Shown one piece after another: positions 61,430 through 64,000 of a DNA stretch of 64,000 bases. The stretch covers positions 1 to 64,000 of the forward strand of contig NZ_JAEMQH010000002.1 of NCBI RefSeq assembly GCF_016820575.1, written 5' to 3'. Numbering within the stretch: position 1 is the first letter of the stretch; every line of letters begins with the position of its first letter. Made by a program: the position numbers and the translations under genes. The DNA is from Marinobacter sediminum. GTDB taxonomy: Bacteria; Pseudomonadota; Gammaproteobacteria; Pseudomonadales; Oleiphilaceae. Below the pieces are notes generated by a model. It saw nothing but the letters and a program-made list of their open reading frames with translations, made no database searches and had not been told where the DNA came from.

Positions 61430-62941
61430 TTACTTGGCGGTTGGCATGACAAATTCGGCACCGGCGTCGATGGAGTCAGACCAGCGCTGCATGATCGACT
61501 TCTGCCGGGTGTAGAATTTCACGCCTTCTTCGCCATAGGCGTGGGTGTCGCCGAACATGGAGCGCTTCCAGCCGCCAAAGCCGTGCCACGCCATGGGCAC
61601 CGGGATAGGCACATTAATGCCGACCATACCCACCTGAATACGGCGGCCAAACTCTCGGGCCACGGTGCCGCTTTCGGTGAAGCAGCTGACGCCGTTGCCA
61701 AACTCGTGCTCGTTAATCAGCCGGATGGCGGTGGCGACGTCGGGAACCCTTACGCAGGCCAGTACCGGGCCGAAGATTTCTTCTTTGTAGATGGTCATGT
61801 CCGGTGTTACGTGGTCGAACAGGCTGCCGCCCATCCAGAACCCTTCGTTGCAGCCTTCGCCGGTGGTGCTGGCGTCAAACTCGCGGCCGTCCACGACCAG
61901 TTCGGCGCCTTCTGCCACACCCTTGTCAATGTAGCCGGTAATGCGCTGGTGTGCTGCGGCGCTGACGATCGGGCCCATCTCGGCATCCAGTTCCATGCCG
62001 TTTTTCACCTTTAGACTACGGGCACGTTCGGCCAGCTGGGGGATGATCTTGTCGGCCACGTCTCCGACCAGCACGGCTACGCTGATGGCCATGCAGCGTT
62101 CGCCCGCGCTGCCGTAACCGGCACCAATGAGGGCGTCCACGGCCTTGTCCAGATCCGCGTCGGGCATGACCACCATGTGGTTTTTGGCACCGCCCAATGC
62201 CTGAATGCGCTTGCCGTGGCGGGCGCCGTTTTCGTAGATCAGGTTGGCAATCGGCGTGGAGCCGACAAAGCTCAGGGCCATGACATCCGGATGCTCAATC
62301 AATGCTTCCACTGCGCCCTTGTCGCCCTGGATCACGTTAAACACGCCGTCGGGCAGGCCGGCCCGCTTGAGCAGGTCGGCGACCATCAGTGAGGCGCTGG
62401 GATCGATGGGGCTGGGCTTGAGTACGAAGGTGTTGCCGGCGGCGATCGCCACCGGGAACATCCACATCGGCACCATCACCGGGAAGTTGAAGGGTGTGAT
62501 GCCGGCTACAACGCCCAGAGGCTGGCGCATGGTCCAGTTGTCGATACCGGTGCTGACCTGGTCGGTGTAATCGCCTTTAAGAAGCTGCGGAATGCCGCAG
62601 GCGAATTCGACGATGTCGATGCCGCGGGCCACTTCGCCCTGGGCATCGGTAAAGACCTTTCCGTGCTCGCGGGTGATGGCTTCGGCCAGTGCGTCCTTGT
62701 GCTGATTGAGCAATTCGAGAAATCTGAACATGACCCGGGCACGGCGAATCGGCGGGGTGTCGGCCCAGCTTGGAAACGCCGCAGAAGCGGCTGCTACGGC
62801 CTGATCGACGTCGTCACGGTTGGCGAGAACAACCTGGCCGGAAACCTGTCCGGTTGCCGGGTTGAACACATCCTGTTGGTGGCCGGAGCTGCCGTCTGAA
62901 ATTTGCCCATTGATATAATGCTGGATCGTTGGATTGCTCAT
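61430..62941 (-). CDS. mmsA: CoA-acylating methylmalonate-semialdehyde dehydrogenase
   Basis: A 503-residue aldehyde dehydrogenase that turns (methyl)malonate semialdehyde into propionyl- or acetyl-CoA. Catalytic Cys is in [67 protein letters not shown] and the MmsA-specific [15 protein letters not shown] stretch [18 protein letters not shown] are visible. The start at 62941 ([10 protein letters not shown]) fits the family length. It heads the mmsA-GMC unit and is divergent from a LysR gene. Confidence 0.92.
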   Translation of the reverse strand: MSNPTIQHYINGQISDGSSGHQQDVFNPATGQVSGQVVLANRDDVDQAVAAASAAFPSWADTPPIRRARVMFRFLELLNQHKDALAEAITREHGKVFTDAQGEVARGIDIVEFACGIPQLLKGDYTDQVSTGIDNWTMRQPLGVVAGITPFNFPVMVPMWMFPVAIAAGNTFVLKPSPIDPSASLMVADLLKRAGLPDGVFNVIQGDKGAVEALIEHPDVMALSFVGSTPIANLIYENGARHGKRIQALGGAKNHMVVMPDADLDKAVDALIGAGYGSAGERCMAISVAVLVGDVADKIIPQLAERARSLKVKNGMELDAEMGPIVSAAAHQRITGYIDKGVAEGAELVVDGREFDASTTGEGCNEGFWMGGSLFDHVTPDMTIYKEEIFGPVLACVRVPDVATAIRLINEHEFGNGVSCFTESGTVAREFGRRIQVGMVGINVPIPVPMAWHGFGGWKRSMFGDTHAYGEEGVKFYTRQKSIMQRWSDSIDAGAEFVMPTAK

Positions 62942-63088
62942 GCTAGCCCCTTTGATGTGTGCGTATGGCTTTGCTGGATGCCGGTTCAGAAGCCTTGAAT
63001 GCCGGCTCTGACAAGTTTTGTGCAAGAACTGATCAGGTAATTTACGGTGGCTTTGGGGGTTGGGGCAATTGAAACTTTCTAAAGCATG

Positions 63089-63107
63089 ATATAAGTAAGT
63101 CTTATAT
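63089..63107. promoter_or_regulatory. LysR-type dyad between mmsA and lysR
   Basis: ATATAAG-TAAGT-CTTATAT, a perfect 7-bp inverted repeat with a 5-base centre, 22 bases before the LysR start. It contains the T-N11-A pattern of LysR sites and lies in the mmsA promoter region. Confidence 0.55.
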
Positions 63108-63129
63108 TGCGATCTGTTGAGGAGGGGGT

Positions 63130-64000
63130 ATGCAACACCTGCAAGGGTTGCGAGCGTTTGTGGCGGTAGCCCGCGAGGGCAGTGTGTCCAGAGCGGCGGT
63201 TCGCCTGCACCTGACTCAGCCGGCGGTGAGTTTGAAATTGAAGCAGTTGCAGGATGATCTGGACCTGAAACTGTTCCGGCGCAAACCCCAGGGACTGGTG
63301 CTCACCGCTGATGGCCAGAATTTGCTGCCGGTGGCGGAAAAGGCCCTGGCCGGGCTGGCCGCGTTTGAACAGAGTGCCCGTGCCCTGCACAGCACGGTGC
63401 GGGGGCGGCTCAAGATTGGCACCATCGTGGATCCGGAATTCATCCGGCTCGGAGCTTTTCTGCATCGGCTGGTGGCCCGGGCACCGCAGCTTGAAACCGA
63501 GCTGCACCAGGGGATGAGCGGCCGGGTACTGGAGCAGGTGCGCAATGGCCATCTCGATGTCGGCTACTTCCTGGCCCCGCCGGGCGCAGGTCCGGCTGTG
63601 CCCGAGCTGATGCACCGGGAACTGACCCGGTTTGATTACCACGTGATTGCCCCGGCTGGCTGGGCTGCACGGATTTCTGACACGCGCTGGTCCAGCATGG
63701 CGGCGCTGCCCTGGATCGTGACGCCGGAGGATTCGGTACACAACCGATTGCTGGCCAGTGTCATGGAGCCGCAGGGGCTGGCGCCCCAAGGCGTGGCTCA
63801 GGTGGATCAGGAGGCCTGCATGCTCGACCTGGTTCGGGCCGGGGTAGGGCTCAGCCTGGCCCGCGATGCCCTGGCCATGGCCGAGCGTCAGGAACGGGGC
63901 CTGGTGGTTGCGGAAGGGGTGCGCATACCCTGCGCCCTCAGCTTTATCTGGCGCAGGGACCGCGAGCATGAACCGGTCATCGTCGAGGCCCTGGAGGCAT
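63130..64000 (+). CDS. LysR-family regulator (cut by the window end)
   Basis: At least 290 residues of a LysR protein, open to the end of the window, so only a few C-terminal residues are missing. The helix-turn-helix is at the start: [50 protein letters not shown] directly before the ATG is the ribosome site. The effector domain begins near residue 93 ([13 protein letters not shown]). Divergent from mmsA, which it probably regulates through the dyad at 63089-63107. Confidence 0.9.
   Translation, partial: MQHLQGLRAFVAVAREGSVSRAAVRLHLTQPAVSLKLKQLQDDLDLKLFRRKPQGLVLTADGQNLLPVAEKALAGLAAFEQSARALHSTVRGRLKIGTIVDPEFIRLGAFLHRLVARAPQLETELHQGMSGRVLEQVRNGHLDVGYFLAPPGAGPAVPELMHRELTRFDYHVIAPAGWAARISDTRWSSMAALPWIVTPEDSVHNRLLASVMEPQGLAPQGVAQVDQEACMLDLVRAGVGLSLARDALAMAERQERGLVVAEGVRIPCALSFIWRRDREHEPVIVEALEA

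Overview
The window reads as chromosomal DNA of a marine, heterotrophic gammaproteobacterium, most likely Marinobacter or a close relative. That placement is inferred from gene content and protein style (TRAP and tripartite tricarboxylate transporters, a lipase with its foldase, a type I haloalkane dehalogenase, a TIGR02647 protein, EfpL); no search was run. Coding density is high and most genes are GC-rich. I found no rRNA, tRNA, CRISPR array, integrase or recognisable insertion sequence.

Layout. 0.2-8 kb: a DUF2750 protein, a zinc-ribbon metallopeptidase that has lost part of its ribbon, a secreted lipase with its foldase, an MDR oxidoreductase, an M17 aminopeptidase and a GST. 8.3-10.05 kb: an AT-richer island carrying one gene for a eukaryote-like (mitochondrial type) AFG1 AAA+ ATPase, bounded by an 18-bp perfect direct repeat. 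10-20 kb: a crotonase, gdhA, a VOC protein with a divergent LysR, threonine aldolase, efpL, an AtoE-type fatty acid transporter and a thioesterase. 20-25 kb: an Lrp regulator divergent from putA. 24.9-32 kb: an apparent pyroglutamate/D-glutamate use operon (LysR, DUF1445, TRAP transporter, pxpABC). 32-35 kb: an HD-domain protein with six metal-ligand candidates, a class II aldolase, a Crp/Fnr regulator and a LysE exporter. 35-47 kb: a lytic transglycosylase, shikimate kinase, BCCT and DAACS transporters, RsuA, a VTT membrane protein coupled to a large six-hairpin glycosidase-like protein, and two EamA permeases. 47-53 kb: haloalkane dehalogenase, lipid kinase, a family 3 binding protein, a GlxA/AraC regulator, a hydrolase and mtgA. 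53-59 kb: a CitA/CitB-type two-component system divergent from tctCBA. 59-64 kb: a Rossmann oxidoreductase, a GMC oxidoreductase with mmsA, and a divergent LysR cut by the window edge.

The genes describe an organism that lives on amino acids (proline, glutamate, pyroglutamate, threonine), carboxylates and lipids, with a local regulator next to nearly every catabolic cluster.

Two features stand out as not routine. First, the AFG1 island. Second, a repeat family with four copies in the first 11 kb and none noticed in the other 53 kb. Each copy pairs a consensus DnaA box (TTATCCACA) with an inverted near-box and an adjoining hairpin, and in every copy the hairpin faces the 3' end of a gene.
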